Positions 45,622-56,387 of a DNA stretch of 64,000 bases are shown here, piece after piece (position 1 is the stretch's first letter; each line of letters begins with the position of its first letter). A program made the translations under genes and the position numbers. The stretch spans positions 124,001 through 188,000 of the forward strand of contig PGZH01000001.1 in assembly GCA_002840155.1 (NCBI GenBank). Direction: 5' to 3'. This DNA comes from Gammaproteobacteria bacterium HGW-Gammaproteobacteria-13 (GTDB taxonomy: Bacteria; Pseudomonadota; Gammaproteobacteria; Pseudomonadales; Pseudomonadaceae). The notes beneath the pieces were generated by a model. The model was not told the DNA's origin, ran no database searches, and was given only the letters and a program-made list of their open reading frames with translations.

Positions 45622-46256
45622 GTGCTTGGCGAATCTGCGGTGCGCTGTGGTTACTGTGCGCCAGCCTGGGCCTGCGAGCAGAGCCGCCGGTGACGCTCGA
45701 CCCTGAGCAGTCCCAGGTGTTTCGTGCCTGGTTTGTGCGAATCGCCCAGGAGCAACTGCGTCAGGGGCCTAGCCCGCGTTGGCACCAGCAGGACTGCGCG
45801 GGCCTGGTGCGCTTCGCCGCCAACGAAGCGCTGAAAGTGCACGACGCCAAGTGGCTGCGCAGCAATGGCTTGTCCAACCGTTATCTACCGCCGGAGCTGG
45901 CGCTGAGTGATGCCCAGCGGCGCCTGGCGCAGCAGTGGCAACAGGGCAATGGCGAGGTCGGGCCCTACGTTAACGCGATCAAACTGATTCAACACAACAG
46001 CATCTTCGGTGGCCGCGACCTCAACCAGGCGCGCCCCGGCGATCTGCTGTTCTTCGACCAAGGCGACGATCAGCACCTGATGATCTGGATGGGCCGCGAC
46101 ATTGCCTATCACACCGGCTCCAGCACCCCGACCGACAACGGCATGCGCGCGGTCAGCGTGCAACAACTCATGACATGGAAGGACACCCGATGGATACCCG
46201 ATGCAACCAACCCCAACTTTATCGGCATTTATCGGCTGCATTTTCTCGCACGCTGA
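45618..46256 (+). CDS. magC: MagC, DUF1175 protein with NlpC/P60-like residues
   Basis: Taken from GTG 45618, which overlaps the magB stop and gives a clean signal peptide ([21 protein letters not shown]); 212 residues. It matches DUF1175 (E. coli YfaT-like). Residues DCAGLVRF (Cys60) and the later HLMIWMG (His153), plus RPGDLLFF between them, are the layout of NlpC/P60 cysteine peptidases, so it may cut or bind peptidoglycan peptides. Its last 67 nt overlap the magD reading frame, an unusually long overlap for neighbouring genes. Confidence 0.85.
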   Translation: MSAWRICGALWLLCASLGLRAEPPVTLDPEQSQVFRAWFVRIAQEQLRQGPSPRWHQQDCAGLVRFAANEALKVHDAKWLRSNGLSNRYLPPELALSDAQRRLAQQWQQGNGEVGPYVNAIKLIQHNSIFGGRDLNQARPGDLLFFDQGDDQHLMIWMGRDIAYHTGSSTPTDNGMRAVSVQQLMTWKDTRWIPDATNPNFIGIYRLHFLAR

Positions 46257-49200
46257 TTGCCGTTGGCCGCCGCGCCTGGCTGCCCGGGGTGGCGCTGTGT
46301 GCAGCGTTGCTGGTACCCGTCGCGCAGGCCGATGATTCGGTAGCGAGCAGCGGCTACACGCCGTTGAGCGGTGAATCGTTCTTCCTGCTTGCCGACAGCA
46401 GTTTCGCCAGCGACGAAACCGCCCAGGTGCGTCTGGAGGCGCCGGGACGAGATTATCGCCGCTACCTGATGGAGCCTTACGGCGGGGTCGATGTACGGGT
46501 GTACCGTATTGATCAGCCGCTGGACTTTCTCAAGCGGCAGAAGAATTTGCATCGGGTGGTTGCCGAAGGCCAGTTCAAGGGTGAGGGGCTGTCCAATACC
46601 CTGTCGTATTTGTGGGACAACTGGTACCGCAAATCACGTCGGGTGATGCAGCGGGCCTTCTCCTATGAGTCGCGCAGGCAAGTCACCGAAGAAGCGCCGG
46701 AACTGAGGATGGGCGAGGCAATCGCGGCGCCCACCGAATTCGAGGCGCAGCCACAGTACGCGCCGATGCCGGGCTTGCCCATGGTTAGCCAGTTCCGCTA
46801 TCCGCTCTGGGAGGCGAAGAGCATCGCCCCGCCGGAGGGCGTGGAGCTGGCGGGCTCGTCCAGCCAGTTCGTCAAAAGCATGCCGGGTAATGTCTACATC
46901 CCCCTGGGCAAGCTCAAGCCGGGCTTGTATCTGGTCGAGGCGCTGGTTGGTAAATATCGCGCCACCACCGTGGTGTTTGTCTCCAATACGGTGGCGGTGA
47001 GCAAGATCGCCGGCGGCCAGTTGTTGGTCTGGAGCGCGCGTAAGCATGAGGGCAGCCCGGTGAGTGGCGCCAAGGTGCTGTGGAGCGATGGTCTGGGCGT
47101 GATGAGCAGCGGCACCACCGATGCCCAGGGTCTGCTGCGCTTGCAGCATGCCAGCCCGGAGCATTCCTATGTGCTTGGCGAGGACGCCGAGGGCGGTGTG
47201 TTCGTCTCCGAGAACTTCTATTACGACAGCGAAATCTACGACACCAAGCTCTACGCCTTTACCGACCGGCCGCTATACCGGCCGGGTGATTGGGTCGAGG
47301 TGAAAATCGTTGGCCGTGAGTTCAAGAATGCCCGCGATTCGGTCGCCGCAACCAATGCCCCGGTGGCGCTAAGCGTTCTCGATGCGGCCGGCAGCGTGTT
47401 GCAAACCCTGCGCCTGGAGTTGGATGGCAAGGCCGGCACCCAAGGCCGTTTCCAGTTGCCGGAGAATGCCGTGGCTGGCGGCTACGAATTGCGCTTCGCC
47501 TACCGTGATCAGTTCTACAGCAGCGCCTTTCGCGTGGCGGAATACATCAAGCCGCATTTTGAAATTGCATTGAATCTGGACAAGGCCGAGCTACGCACTG
47601 GCGAGGCGATTACCGGCAATCTGACGCTGCTCTACCCGGACGGTAAACCGGTCAAGGACGCACGCCTGCAACTCAGCCTGCGCGCGCAGCAGTTGTCTAT
47701 GATCGACAACGAGCTGCAATACCTCGGTCAGTTCCCGGTGGAGCTCAGTAGCACCGAGCTGCGTACTGACAGCAAGGGCCGTGCGGTCCTGGAGCTGCCG
47801 GCGGCGGCCAAACCCAGCCGTTATCTGCTGACCGTGTTCGCCAGCGATGGCGCTGCCTATCGGGTCAAAACCAGCAAGGAAATCCTTATCGAGCGCGGTG
47901 CCGCGCGCTATCGTCTGGCAGCCGCGCAGCGCTTCAGCAGCGCCGGCGAGCGCGTCACGTTCGGCTACAGCGCCGAGCAGGCGAGCGCTCTCAAGCCTGC
48001 CCGCTACGAGTGGGTGCGCCTGGAAGACCAGAGCCGTGGCGACGCCAGCCTGGAGGCCGAGGCCAAGGATTTTGCCATTGCCTTCGAGCGGCCCGGTACC
48101 TATAGCATCACCCTGAAAGATCGACATGGCCTGATCCTCGGCGCCACCGGTCACGCGGTCAGCGGCGAAGGGATCAAGGCCGTGGCCGGCACGGTGGAGA
48201 TCGTCTTCGACAAGCCCGAGTACCTGGCGGGCGACGAAGCGCTGGCGCTGATCACCTTCCCCGAACCGATCAACGATGCCTTGCTGACCCTGGAGCGCGA
48301 TCAAGTGGAAGCCACCGCGCTGCTGTCCCAGGGCGCTGACTGGCTGGAGCTGGAAAAGCTCAACGACACCCAGTACCGCGCGCGGATTGCAGTCAAGGCG
48401 CATTTTTCGCCCAACCTGACGTTCTCCGTGCTCTACACCAAGGGCGGGGATTACAGCTTTCAGAATGCCGGGATCAAGGTCTCCCAGCCTCAGATCGAAA
48501 TCGACATCGCCGCCGATAAACAGCAGTACCAGCCGGGCGAGACCGTCACCGTCGAGATCGCCACGCGCTTCGCCGGCCAGCCCAATGCCACTCGCCTGAC
48601 GGTCAGTGTGGTGGACGAGATGATCTATGCCTTGCAGCCGGAAATCGCCCCGGGCATCGACCAATTCTTCTACCACCCACGGCGCAACAACGTGCGCACC
48701 AGCGCCAGCCTGTCGTTTATCAGCTACGACGTCGCTCTGCCTGGCGTGCCAACCGCACTCGGCCGCGCCAACCGCAGCGAGCGTGGAGTCAAGGTGCTGG
48801 AGCGGCCACGCCGCGAAGACGTCGACACGGCTGCCTGGCAACCGGATCTGGTCACCGATGCCGACGGCAAGGTGCGTTTCAGCTTCCGCATGCCGGATTC
48901 GCTGACCCGCTGGCGCATCACCGCGCGCGCGGTCAACGAAGATGGTCAGGTCGGCCAGAAGAAGCAGTTCATCCGCTCGGAAAAACCGCTGTACCTGAAA
49001 TGGAGTGGGCCAAGTCTGTTCCGCAGCGGTGATCGCCCGGCCTTGGGCCTGTTCGTCTTCAACCAGGGCGAGACCGCGACCAAGGCCGAATTGCTCAGCC
49101 GTTATGCCGGGCAGGAACAGCGCATCGAGCTGGCCCTGGCCCCAGGTATCAACTACGTGGCGCTGGCCCAGGATGCAGTCACTGCGGCGCAATGGAGTGG

Positions 49201-50809
49201 CGAATTGCAACAGGACGGTAAGACCGTCGATGCCCTGAGCGTCAGCCTGCGCACCCGCGCTGCCGGCTGGCAGGATCTGCAAAGCCAACGCCTGACCGCG
49301 AACGCGGGCAGCAACCCACTGAGCCTGCCGGCCGATGCCTCAGAGGTAAGCCTGCGCCTGGAGAACGGCGGCCAGAGTCTGTTTATGCACAACCTGGATG
49401 CGCTGCTGGAATATCCCTATGGTTGCGTTGAGCAGACTGCCAGTCGCCTACTGCCGCTAAGCCTGGTCTATCCGACGCTGGCCAAGGGTGAGCCGCGGAT
49501 CGGCGCGCGCCTGCGGCTGATCATGCAGAACAGCCGTCTGCGCCTGGTGCAAATGGCTGGGCCGGAGGCCGCGTTTACCTGGTGGGGTGAAGCTGGCGAG
49601 GCGGATGCCTTCCTGACTGCTTACGTCTATTACGCCGACTGGCACGCCAGCCGGGTACTGAATATCGCCTTGCCAGCGGAGCATTGGCAGCGGGTATTGG
49701 AGGTCTATGCCAAGCAGGCGTCGAACACTCCGCTGTTGCAGCGGGCGTTGATTCTGTCCTTCGTCCGCGAGATGCAACTGCCGGTGAATAGCCTGCTGCA
49801 AGGCCTGCTCGCCGATCTCGGCAGTGCCGGGGAGGGCGAGGTTATGACCCTCGCCGATGATGGTGAAGCCAGTCTGATCATGAGTGCTCCAGATTCCACC
49901 CTGGGGTTCGCCATCGCCCGCGTATTGACGGCGCACCTGGCGAATCAAGCCAATGTGCCCGTGTCGGCTTCATTCAAGGCGCAGCTGGAGCAGGCCGAGG
50001 CTGTGCTTGCCGCCAGCGATCATCCATTCGCCGAAACCATCCAGCTGGCTCTGGCTGCGCCGAATCAGGCCCGCGCCGTCGCCTTGCTGCAGCGCCTGGC
50101 GCCGGAGCAGTCGACGCTTGAGCGTGCCTTGGCACTCACCTGGCTCAAGCGTGTGGTCGAGCAGGCACCCGCGCTGGCGGCTCCGCAGCTAGGCGCGGGC
50201 TGGCTGGCGCAGCCAAGCATCAGTGGCGAGCGTACCTGGCGTTGGCAAGGAGAAGGCCTGCCTAGCAGCCTGGACCTGTCGGAGAACTTGGAACAACCAC
50301 TGCACGTTGCCGTTAGCCTGCGCAGCGCCCAAGCGCCGCTCAGCAACCTGCCGGTCAATGTCAGCCGGCGGTTACTGCGCCTGGTGCCGGGCGCGAACGC
50401 TTTCGAGTTCAGCGTCGAGGAGGTGGGTGACGATGCGCTTTCCAGCGACAGCCTCTACCTCGACGAAGTGACCCTGCATACCGAGGCCGAGCGTCCGTTG
50501 CGCTACGGCCTGCTGGAAGTGCCATTACCGCCGGGCGCCGATGTCGAGCGCACCACCTGGGGTATTCAGGTCAGTGGTCTGGGTTCCGCAGAAGCCGCGC
50601 CACTGGAAAAGGCTCGTCACGAGCCCGGTCAGTTGCTCTATGCCGTGCCGATCGACAGCCTGCAAGGCACACAGGTGTTCCGTCACCTGGTGCGCTTCTC
50701 GCAGAAGGGCCAGTTCAGTCTGCCGCCGGTGCGTTATCAGCGCATGTACGCGCCACAGGATCAGGCGCTGGAAAGCCAACCTGCACTGGCTGAGCTTGAG
50801 GTTGAGTAA
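46190..50809 (+). CDS. magD: MagD, bacterial alpha-2-macroglobulin
   Basis: A 1539-residue exported protein from ATG 46190, which has GGAAGGA upstream. The signal region ends near PVAQA (about 48) after an unusually long N-region. Macroglobulin domains follow: [33 protein letters not shown] (MG1-type landmark), the later [15 protein letters not shown] and [24 protein letters not shown] (core). The thioester signature CVEQ lies at 1079-1082 ([16 protein letters not shown]). Such proteins trap proteases in the periplasm. In P. aeruginosa MagD binds elastase, is under RetS/Rsm control, is cleaved, and resides in a complex with MagA, B and F. Relative of E. coli YfaS. Confidence 0.95.
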   Translation: MDTRCNQPQLYRHLSAAFSRTLIAVGRRAWLPGVALCAALLVPVAQADDSVASSGYTPLSGESFFLLADSSFASDETAQVRLEAPGRDYRRYLMEPYGGVDVRVYRIDQPLDFLKRQKNLHRVVAEGQFKGEGLSNTLSYLWDNWYRKSRRVMQRAFSYESRRQVTEEAPELRMGEAIAAPTEFEAQPQYAPMPGLPMVSQFRYPLWEAKSIAPPEGVELAGSSSQFVKSMPGNVYIPLGKLKPGLYLVEALVGKYRATTVVFVSNTVAVSKIAGGQLLVWSARKHEGSPVSGAKVLWSDGLGVMSSGTTDAQGLLRLQHASPEHSYVLGEDAEGGVFVSENFYYDSEIYDTKLYAFTDRPLYRPGDWVEVKIVGREFKNARDSVAATNAPVALSVLDAAGSVLQTLRLELDGKAGTQGRFQLPENAVAGGYELRFAYRDQFYSSAFRVAEYIKPHFEIALNLDKAELRTGEAITGNLTLLYPDGKPVKDARLQLSLRAQQLSMIDNELQYLGQFPVELSSTELRTDSKGRAVLELPAAAKPSRYLLTVFASDGAAYRVKTSKEILIERGAARYRLAAAQRFSSAGERVTFGYSAEQASALKPARYEWVRLEDQSRGDASLEAEAKDFAIAFERPGTYSITLKDRHGLILGATGHAVSGEGIKAVAGTVEIVFDKPEYLAGDEALALITFPEPINDALLTLERDQVEATALLSQGADWLELEKLNDTQYRARIAVKAHFSPNLTFSVLYTKGGDYSFQNAGIKVSQPQIEIDIAADKQQYQPGETVTVEIATRFAGQPNATRLTVSVVDEMIYALQPEIAPGIDQFFYHPRRNNVRTSASLSFISYDVALPGVPTALGRANRSERGVKVLERPRREDVDTAAWQPDLVTDADGKVRFSFRMPDSLTRWRITARAVNEDGQVGQKKQFIRSEKPLYLKWSGPSLFRSGDRPALGLFVFNQGETATKAELLSRYAGQEQRIELALAPGINYVALAQDAVTAAQWSGELQQDGKTVDALSVSLRTRAAGWQDLQSQRLTANAGSNPLSLPADASEVSLRLENGGQSLFMHNLDALLEYPYGCVEQTASRLLPLSLVYPTLAKGEPRIGARLRLIMQNSRLRLVQMAGPEAAFTWWGEAGEADAFLTAYVYYADWHASRVLNIALPAEHWQRVLEVYAKQASNTPLLQRALILSFVREMQLPVNSLLQGLLADLGSAGEGEVMTLADDGEASLIMSAPDSTLGFAIARVLTAHLANQANVPVSASFKAQLEQAEAVLAASDHPFAETIQLALAAPNQARAVALLQRLAPEQSTLERALALTWLKRVVEQAPALAAPQLGAGWLAQPSISGERTWRWQGEGLPSSLDLSENLEQPLHVAVSLRSAQAPLSNLPVNVSRRLLRLVPGANAFEFSVEEVGDDALSSDSLYLDEVTLHTEAERPLRYGLLEVPLPPGADVERTTWGIQVSGLGSAEAAPLEKARHEPGQLLYAVPIDSLQGTQVFRHLVRFSQKGQFSLPPVRYQRMYAPQDQALESQPALAELEVE

Positions 50810-52451
50810 GTCGCTGCGTCTGGCCTGCTGGCTGCTGGCCTGCCTGCCGCTGGTTGCGCCGGCAGCGCCGCTGAAGCTGGCGCTTGGCGCCGGGCCGGAA
50901 GCACGCCTGCTGCAGCTCGATCAACGCCAGGTGCTGTCGCGCGGCGCGGTGCCTGCCGAGCTGCAGGCGCCCCTGGGCAGTCTGTGGAAGTTGTTCGTCT
51001 ATGCCTATCTGGTCGATAACCAGCAGCCCGAACAGCCATACATGTGCAAGGGCGAGAGCCGCGACGAGTTGTATTGCTGCGCCTCTGGCGAGAGCATCGA
51101 GCGCGATCAGGCGCTGGTGCAGTCCTGCGGCCTGTATTTCGCCCCGCAGCGTTTGCAGTTGGTGGCGCAGGATTGGGCGCGCTATTGGCAGGCGCATGGC
51201 GCGCCCGTATGGCTGCATGACTTGACCCGCCTTGAGCCGCAACACCAAGTGCCGGTCAGCGAATTGTTGAGTGTTTTGGCGCGCTTGCCCGCCCAGCAGC
51301 AGGCACGTGAAGTGCTTCTCGACGTTCTGCTGCAACCCTCCCAGGAAAAGACCCTCAGCGCGTTGGGGGCACGCATGCGGGTGAAGACCTGGAGTTGGCT
51401 GGCCGAGCATGACGCTCAGGCGCGCCAGGGCGGTTTTGCGGGTTGGTTGGTCGACGGTACGCCGCTCTGGGTGGGCGGTTCGGGCACCAGTCAAGATATC
51501 CTCCAGCGCTATGCCGAAGCCTTGGAGGTGGCGCTGCCGAACGGTTGGCCGAAGGATGAGGGGCGTTGCGTCGAGGTGGCGCTGTTCGCCCGCTACCCGG
51601 TGCAGGCGGTGCGTCAGCGCGATACAGGCCAGCGTGCCGTCAACGGCGTCCTGCGCGGCTCATTTGAGGTGCAGTTCGTCAATGGCAACCGCTTACCGGT
51701 CGATAGCGCCGGCGAGTTATTTTTGGCTGGCGATGTGTCTGTCCCGCAACTGACGGCGCGGCTAGCACGCGAGGAGTACGTGGCGCGGGTGCTCGATCGT
51801 GAGGCGAGTGCACAACCGGCCGAGGCGGCCAAGGCCCTGGCGGTGGCGATTCGCACCTACCTGTTGCAAAGCGCCGAGCGCCGCGGCGATTGCCTGGCGA
51901 TCAGCGACAGCAGCGCCCGGCAGCGCGTAGCGCCACGCCCGGCCTCGGCCGCAGCCCGTGAAATAACCGCGTGGACCGCCGATCTGGTGCTCGCGGGTAG
52001 TGCAGTGAATTATCACGCCGACCTGCCCGGCAGTGATCGGCTTTCCTGGCAGCACGCCGTGGAACAGGCTGCGGCGGGAATGCGCTATGACAGCATTCTG
52101 CTGCGTGCCTTCCCACGTGCCAGCTTGACGCGCTGGGATAAACCCCGCGCCGCTTGCCAGCCCCTGGTCGCCGCCGAAGCCTGGTTGTTGGCGCAGCAAC
52201 GCACCTGGCGCACGCGACTCGATGCTGAGCCCGGCTACAGCGAAACCCGTCAGTTTGCGGTCTGTCAGTTGCTTTCCGGGCGTCCTTACGTCGACCGCGA
52301 GCGGCGGCGTATCTTCGTCCGTGGCCTGTACTCTCTGCAGGATCGCCTCGACCTGACCCATGAGTATCTACACCTGGCCTTTGAGGCGCACCCCAATGGC
52401 CAGGACGAAGAGTACATAGAACACCTTACCCGCCACCTGCTGCTGGAATAG
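50802..52451 (+). CDS. magE: MagE, DUF2300 protein with SpoIID-like domain
   Basis: Taken from TTG 50802 (549 residues), which overlaps the end of magD by 8 nt and gives the signal peptide [20 protein letters not shown]. No ATG is in a suitable place; an open frame continues far upstream inside magD but is a shadow. The N-terminal half matches DUF2300 (E. coli YfaQ-like) with Cys pairs [18 protein letters not shown]. The middle to C-terminal part contains [32 protein letters not shown], of which [14 protein letters not shown] resembles the SpoIID/LytB amidase-enhancer motif. A role in peptidoglycan binding is plausible. Unproven. Confidence 0.85.
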   Translation: MSKSLRLACWLLACLPLVAPAAPLKLALGAGPEARLLQLDQRQVLSRGAVPAELQAPLGSLWKLFVYAYLVDNQQPEQPYMCKGESRDELYCCASGESIERDQALVQSCGLYFAPQRLQLVAQDWARYWQAHGAPVWLHDLTRLEPQHQVPVSELLSVLARLPAQQQAREVLLDVLLQPSQEKTLSALGARMRVKTWSWLAEHDAQARQGGFAGWLVDGTPLWVGGSGTSQDILQRYAEALEVALPNGWPKDEGRCVEVALFARYPVQAVRQRDTGQRAVNGVLRGSFEVQFVNGNRLPVDSAGELFLAGDVSVPQLTARLAREEYVARVLDREASAQPAEAAKALAVAIRTYLLQSAERRGDCLAISDSSARQRVAPRPASAAAREITAWTADLVLAGSAVNYHADLPGSDRLSWQHAVEQAAAGMRYDSILLRAFPRASLTRWDKPRAACQPLVAAEAWLLAQQRTWRTRLDAEPGYSETRQFAVCQLLSGRPYVDRERRRIFVRGLYSLQDRLDLTHEYLHLAFEAHPNGQDEEYIEHLTRHLLLE

Positions 52452-52453
52452 TC

Positions 52454-53224
52454 ATGATCGTTCGCCGCCCCCCCATTGCTCTGTTGCTGGCCAGCCTGCT
52501 GCCATTCGGCGTTGCCGCTGAAATCCGCTTGGATACCCCGCGCGCCGGCTGGCGCGAGGGCTCGGCCGAAGGCGCGCATTTCATGCAGGCGGTCAATTAC
52601 CCGGCCTCTTCGGTCAATAGTGCGGTCAATCAGGCCGAGACCGCGCGTATTCGTGGCCTTATTCAGGGCGTGTCCACGGTTGCGGAAAAGCCGGCGCGGC
52701 TGATCGTCAATGGCATCAGCATGCCGCTCAAAGTGCAGGATGACGGCCGCTTCGACCGGCCTTTCGTATTTCCATCGGGCAGCAATAATGTCGAAGTGCG
52801 CAGCCCGGATGGTCAGCAAATGCGGCGTGTGCAGTTCTACAACCAGGACAGCGGTGAGACCCCGGCCAAGCTGCGGGTGGTGCTGGCATGGGACACGGAC
52901 AGCACCGACCTTGATCTGCACTTGGTTACGCCGGACGGCGGGCATGTCTGGTATGGCGAGCGGGGGCTGGCCAACGGCGCGGCGCTGGATGTTGATGTGA
53001 CCACTGGCTATGGGCCGGAGATGATTGCCTCGCCGACGCCGCAAGCGGGTCAATACCTGGTGTATGTGAACTATTACGGCGGCGCAGGCGCGTCGGCACT
53101 GACCACCGCGCAGATCACCCTGATCAGTCAGGAGGGCACGATAAACGAACGGCAGGAGTCGTTTATCGTGCCAATGCGTTCGACCGGTGAGCTGACCCTG
53201 GTCAAAAGCTTCAGTTATCCCTGA
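52454..53224 (+). CDS. magF: MagF, DUF2135 protein of the macroglobulin operon
   Basis: A 256-residue exported protein starting 2 nt after the magE stop. The signal peptide ends in FGVAA. The DUF2135 domain carries ARLIVNGISMPLKVQDDGRFDRPF, VVLAWDTDSTDLDLHLVTPDGGHVW (core AWDTDSTDLDLHLVTPDGG) and YLVYVNYYGG, ending RQESFIVPMRSTGELTLVKSFSYP. The order of blocks is the same as in MagA, so the two are paralogues bracketing the operon. In P. aeruginosa MagF is a partner of MagD. Last gene of the operon. Confidence 0.9.
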   Translation: MIVRRPPIALLLASLLPFGVAAEIRLDTPRAGWREGSAEGAHFMQAVNYPASSVNSAVNQAETARIRGLIQGVSTVAEKPARLIVNGISMPLKVQDDGRFDRPFVFPSGSNNVEVRSPDGQQMRRVQFYNQDSGETPAKLRVVLAWDTDSTDLDLHLVTPDGGHVWYGERGLANGAALDVDVTTGYGPEMIASPTPQAGQYLVYVNYYGGAGASALTTAQITLISQEGTINERQESFIVPMRSTGELTLVKSFSYP

Positions 53225-53296
53225 GGCTTATCGCCGCCTGGGGGCATTTATGAGCGAGGCCCAGGGAACGCACTGGCCAGGCTCTACCCAGGAGGC

Positions 53297-54385
53297 TCAG
53301 ATACGCTGCTTATGCCAGGCGCGCCCCGCGATGATCACCAGGGTCACCAGGGTTAGCGGTAGTGCATAGCCGAGCATGGCGTCGCCAAAGACCTCGGCGA
53401 ACGGGCGGCCGGTCGACGACAGCACCAGGTAAACCGTGTAGGCCACGTAGTAGGCGAGGAACAGCAGGCCTTCCCAGCGGTTGATGCGGTAGCCGGCGAA
53501 GAAGATCGGCAGGCAGGCCACGGCTACGGCGATCATTACCGGGAAGTCGAAGGCCAGGGCGTTGGCGGCGACGTTGATGGCTTGCGGCGAGACCAGCGAG
53601 GCCAGGCCCAGTACGCAGAGCAGGTTGAAGATGTTACTGCCGACGATATTGCCCACGGCGATATCGCGCTCGCCCTTGATGGCGGCCATGATCGAGGTGG
53701 CCAGCTCCGGCAGCGAGGTGCCGATGGCGACTACGGTCAGGCCGATCACCAGTTCCGAGATGCCCAGTGCGCGGGCCATGGTGACGGCACTCTCGACCAG
53801 AAAGTTGGAGCCGCTGACCAGCAGCACTAGGCCGGCAATGATCAGGCCCAGATTGATTACCCAGGCATAGGGTTTGGCCGGCTCATTGAGGCCGAATTCC
53901 TTGGCAAACTCGTCATCCTCATTGCTGCTCTTGTCGCGGCGCGAGCTGATGATCAGGAAGCCGGTGTAGGCCAGTACGCCAGCAAACAGCAGGGCGCCGT
54001 CGAGGCGGCTGAGGCTGCCGTCCCAGGCCAGGGCATAGACCACCAGGCTGGCGCCGATCATGATCGGCACATCCAGGCGGATCAGCTGGCGCGAGACGAT
54101 CAGCGGTGCAACCACAGCGGTCAGGCCGAGAATCAGCAGCACGTTGGCGATATTGCTGCCGATCACGTTGCCAATCGCCAGGTCGCCGCTGTTGTTGAAG
54201 GCCGCCTGCACGCTGACTGCGGTTTCCGGCGCGCTGGTGCCGAAGGCGACCACGGTCAGGCCGATGATCAGTGGCGGAATGCCGAATTGCGCTGCCAGTT
54301 TGGCCGCGCCGCGTACCAGCACTTCAGCGCCAGCCACCAGCAGCACCAGGCCGGCGATCAGATAAACAAAGGTCATCAGGGTCAT
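53297..54385 (-). CDS. Calcium/sodium antiporter, CaCA family
   Basis: A 362-residue inner-membrane exchanger with two inverted Na_Ca_ex repeats of about five helices each. The alpha-1 repeat is GLTVVAFGTSAPETAVSV and the alpha-2 repeat is GLTVVAIGTSLPELATSIM; both carry the ion-coordinating Glu and the GTS-x-PE signature. The repeats are joined by a short cytoplasmic loop rich in charged residues (RRDKSSNEDDEFAKEF). It resembles E. coli YrbG. Ion specificity (Ca for Na or H) cannot be decided. It is convergent with magF. Confidence 0.93.
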   Translation of the reverse strand: MTLMTFVYLIAGLVLLVAGAEVLVRGAAKLAAQFGIPPLIIGLTVVAFGTSAPETAVSVQAAFNNSGDLAIGNVIGSNIANVLLILGLTAVVAPLIVSRQLIRLDVPIMIGASLVVYALAWDGSLSRLDGALLFAGVLAYTGFLIISSRRDKSSNEDDEFAKEFGLNEPAKPYAWVINLGLIIAGLVLLVSGSNFLVESAVTMARALGISELVIGLTVVAIGTSLPELATSIMAAIKGERDIAVGNIVGSNIFNLLCVLGLASLVSPQAINVAANALAFDFPVMIAVAVACLPIFFAGYRINRWEGLLFLAYYVAYTVYLVLSSTGRPFAEVFGDAMLGYALPLTLVTLVIIAGRAWHKQRI

Positions 54386-54485
54386 TGCAAGGGGCTCCAG
54401 AAAAGTGGCGCTAGTTTAATCATCGGCTTGCGTTGCGCCAGAGGCTGATCAGGGCTGTCTAGCGCTTCTTTGTAAACAACTGTGT

Positions 54486-54857
54486 TCAGTCGGCCAGTTG
54501 TTCCACGCGCACCGGCACCACGCCGTCGCGCAGCATATCCAGCTGTTCGGCGGCTTTTTGCGAGAGGTCGATAATGCGCTTCTTGGCGTAAGGGCCGCGG
54601 TCATTAATGCGCACCACCACGGTTTTGTCGTTACGCAGGTTGGTCACCTGTACCCGGCTACCAAACGGCAGGCTGCGGTGTGCTGCGGTCAGGGCGTTCT
54701 GGTCGAAGCGTTCGCCGCTGGCGGTTTTATTGCCGTGGTGACGCGCGCCGTAATAGGACGCCTGGCCCTCGGCGCGGTAACCCTGCGGGTCGACCTGGCC
54801 CTGGCTGGCGCAGGCGCTGAGCAAGAGGCTGGTTAGGGCGATTAACAGAAGGCGCAT
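54486..54857 (-). CDS. Small RlpA-like lipoprotein (double-psi beta-barrel)
   Basis: A 123-residue lipoprotein from ATG 54857 with GGAGCC upstream. The lipobox is LLLSAC (Cys at about 16). It has only the double-psi beta-barrel domain: [41 protein letters not shown] and [20 protein letters not shown]. It lacks the SPOR domain of the rlpA at 12.3 kb, so it would not be drawn to septa in the same way; it may be a minor lytic transglycosylase. Located between the antiporter and gatB. Confidence 0.88.
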   Translation of the reverse strand: MRLLLIALTSLLLSACASQGQVDPQGYRAEGQASYYGARHHGNKTASGERFDQNALTAAHRSLPFGSRVQVTNLRNDKTVVVRINDRGPYAKKRIIDLSQKAAEQLDMLRDGVVPVRVEQLAD

Positions 54858-54888
54858 GGCGGCTCCATGGTCGGGCGGCGGACAAAAC

Positions 54889-54910
54889 AACGCCGGGCTG
54901 ACCCGGCGTT
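54889..54910 (-). terminator. Intrinsic terminator of the gat operon
   Basis: AACGCCGGG and CCCGGCGTT form a 9-bp stem with a 4-nt loop, followed on the minus strand by GTTTTG; 18 nt after the gatB stop. Confidence 0.8.
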
Positions 54911-54927
54911 GTGTGTGACGGCAAGGT

Positions 54928-56376
54928 TCAAGCTTCGAGCTTTTTCTTCAGCAGTTCGTTCACCTGGCCTGGGTTGGCCTTGCCTTTCGAGGCCTTCATG
55001 GCCTGGCCGACAAAGAAGCCGAACATCTTGCCGCGCTTGGCTTCATCAGCGGCGCGGTACTGTTCAACCTGCTCGGCGTTGGCTGCCAGCACTTCGTCGA
55101 GCATCGCTTCGATGGCACCGGAGTCGGTGACCTGCTTAAGGCCCTTCTTCTCGATCACTTCATCGGCGCTCGCGCCTTCGCCAGCGGCTAGGGCCTCGAA
55201 GACCATCTTGGCGATCTTGCCGCTGATGGTGTTGTCCTTGATGCGCAGGATCATCCCGCCCAGTTGCTCGGCGGAAACCGGCGATTGCTCGATCTCCAGG
55301 TTGTCTTTGTTGAGCAGGCTGGACAGTTCACCCATCACCCAGTTGGCGGCCAGCTTGGCGTCGCCACATACGGTGTTGACCGCCTCGAAATAGTTGGCCA
55401 TCTCGCGGCTGGCGGCCAGCACATCGGCGTCGTAAGTGGACAGGCCGAACTCGCGCTCGAAACGGGCGCGTTTCTCGACTGGCAGCTCCGGTAGGCTGGC
55501 GCGGATTTCATCGAGGAAGCTCTGCTCGATCACCACTGGCAGCAGGTCCGGGCAGGGGAAGTAACGGTAGTCGTTGGCTTCTTCCTTGCTGCGCATGGAG
55601 CGCGTCTGGTCCTTGTTCGGGTCGTACAGGCGAGTTTCCTGCACCACTTTGCCGCCATCTTCGATCAGTTCGATTTGGCGCTGCACTTCATGGTTGATGG
55701 CTTTTTCGATAAAGCGGAACGAGTTGACGTTCTTGATCTCGGCGCGGGTGCCGAATTCGGCCTGGCCGACCGGGCGTACCGAGACGTTGCAGTCGCAGCG
55801 CAGCGAGCCTTCGGCCATATTGCCGTCGCAGATGCCCAGATAACGCACCAACGCGTGGATAGCTTTGACATAGGCCACGGCTTCCTTGGCCGAACGGATA
55901 TCCGGCTCGGAAACAATTTCCAGCAGCGGCGTGCCGGCACGGTTGAGGTCGATGCCGCTCATGCCGTGGAAGTCTTCGTGCAGGCTCTTGCCGGCATCTT
56001 CTTCCAGGTGCGCGCGGGTGATGCCGATGCGCTTCTGGGTGCCGTCTTCCAGGGTGATGTCGAGGAAGCCCTTGCCAACGATGGGGTGATCCATCTGGCT
56101 GGTCTGGTAGCCCTTGGGCAGGTCCGGGTAGAAGTAGTTCTTGCGCGCAAAGATGTTGTGCGGGGCGATTTCGGCATCGATCGCCAGGCCGAATTTGCAG
56201 GCCATACGTACCGCTTCGGCGTTCAGTACCGGCAGAGTGCCGGGCATGCCGAGGTCAACCAGGCTGGCCTGGGTGTTGGGCTCGGCGCCGAAGGCGATGG
56301 CACTGGCGGAGAAAATCTTCGATTGGGTGCTGAGCTGGGCGTGAATTTCCAGCCCGATTACGGTTTCCCATTGCAT
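54928..56376 (-). CDS. gatB: Aspartyl/glutamyl-tRNA amidotransferase subunit B
   Basis: A 482-residue kinase and transferase subunit of GatCAB, which converts Glu-tRNA-Gln or Asp-tRNA-Asn to the amide forms. It begins [22 protein letters not shown]; further motifs are [32 protein letters not shown] and [10 protein letters not shown]. The C-terminal GatB_Yqey domain ends [15 protein letters not shown]. It lies 11 nt after gatA. The presence of the complex implies that at least one of the Asn/Gln synthetases is absent or supplemented in this organism. Confidence 0.98.
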   Translation of the reverse strand: MQWETVIGLEIHAQLSTQSKIFSASAIAFGAEPNTQASLVDLGMPGTLPVLNAEAVRMACKFGLAIDAEIAPHNIFARKNYFYPDLPKGYQTSQMDHPIVGKGFLDITLEDGTQKRIGITRAHLEEDAGKSLHEDFHGMSGIDLNRAGTPLLEIVSEPDIRSAKEAVAYVKAIHALVRYLGICDGNMAEGSLRCDCNVSVRPVGQAEFGTRAEIKNVNSFRFIEKAINHEVQRQIELIEDGGKVVQETRLYDPNKDQTRSMRSKEEANDYRYFPCPDLLPVVIEQSFLDEIRASLPELPVEKRARFEREFGLSTYDADVLAASREMANYFEAVNTVCGDAKLAANWVMGELSSLLNKDNLEIEQSPVSAEQLGGMILRIKDNTISGKIAKMVFEALAAGEGASADEVIEKKGLKQVTDSGAIEAMLDEVLAANAEQVEQYRAADEAKRGKMFGFFVGQAMKASKGKANPGQVNELLKKKLEA

Positions 56377-56387
56377 GTCAGTCGTCC

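Noticed and set aside
47591-49288. 565-codon minus-strand frame opposite magD
   Set aside because: Shadow of the macroglobulin gene; no motif.
50541-50801. N-terminal extension of magE inside magD
   Set aside because: The extension translates to Arg/Ser/Cys-rich sequence, and a signal peptide begins only at the TTG at 50802.
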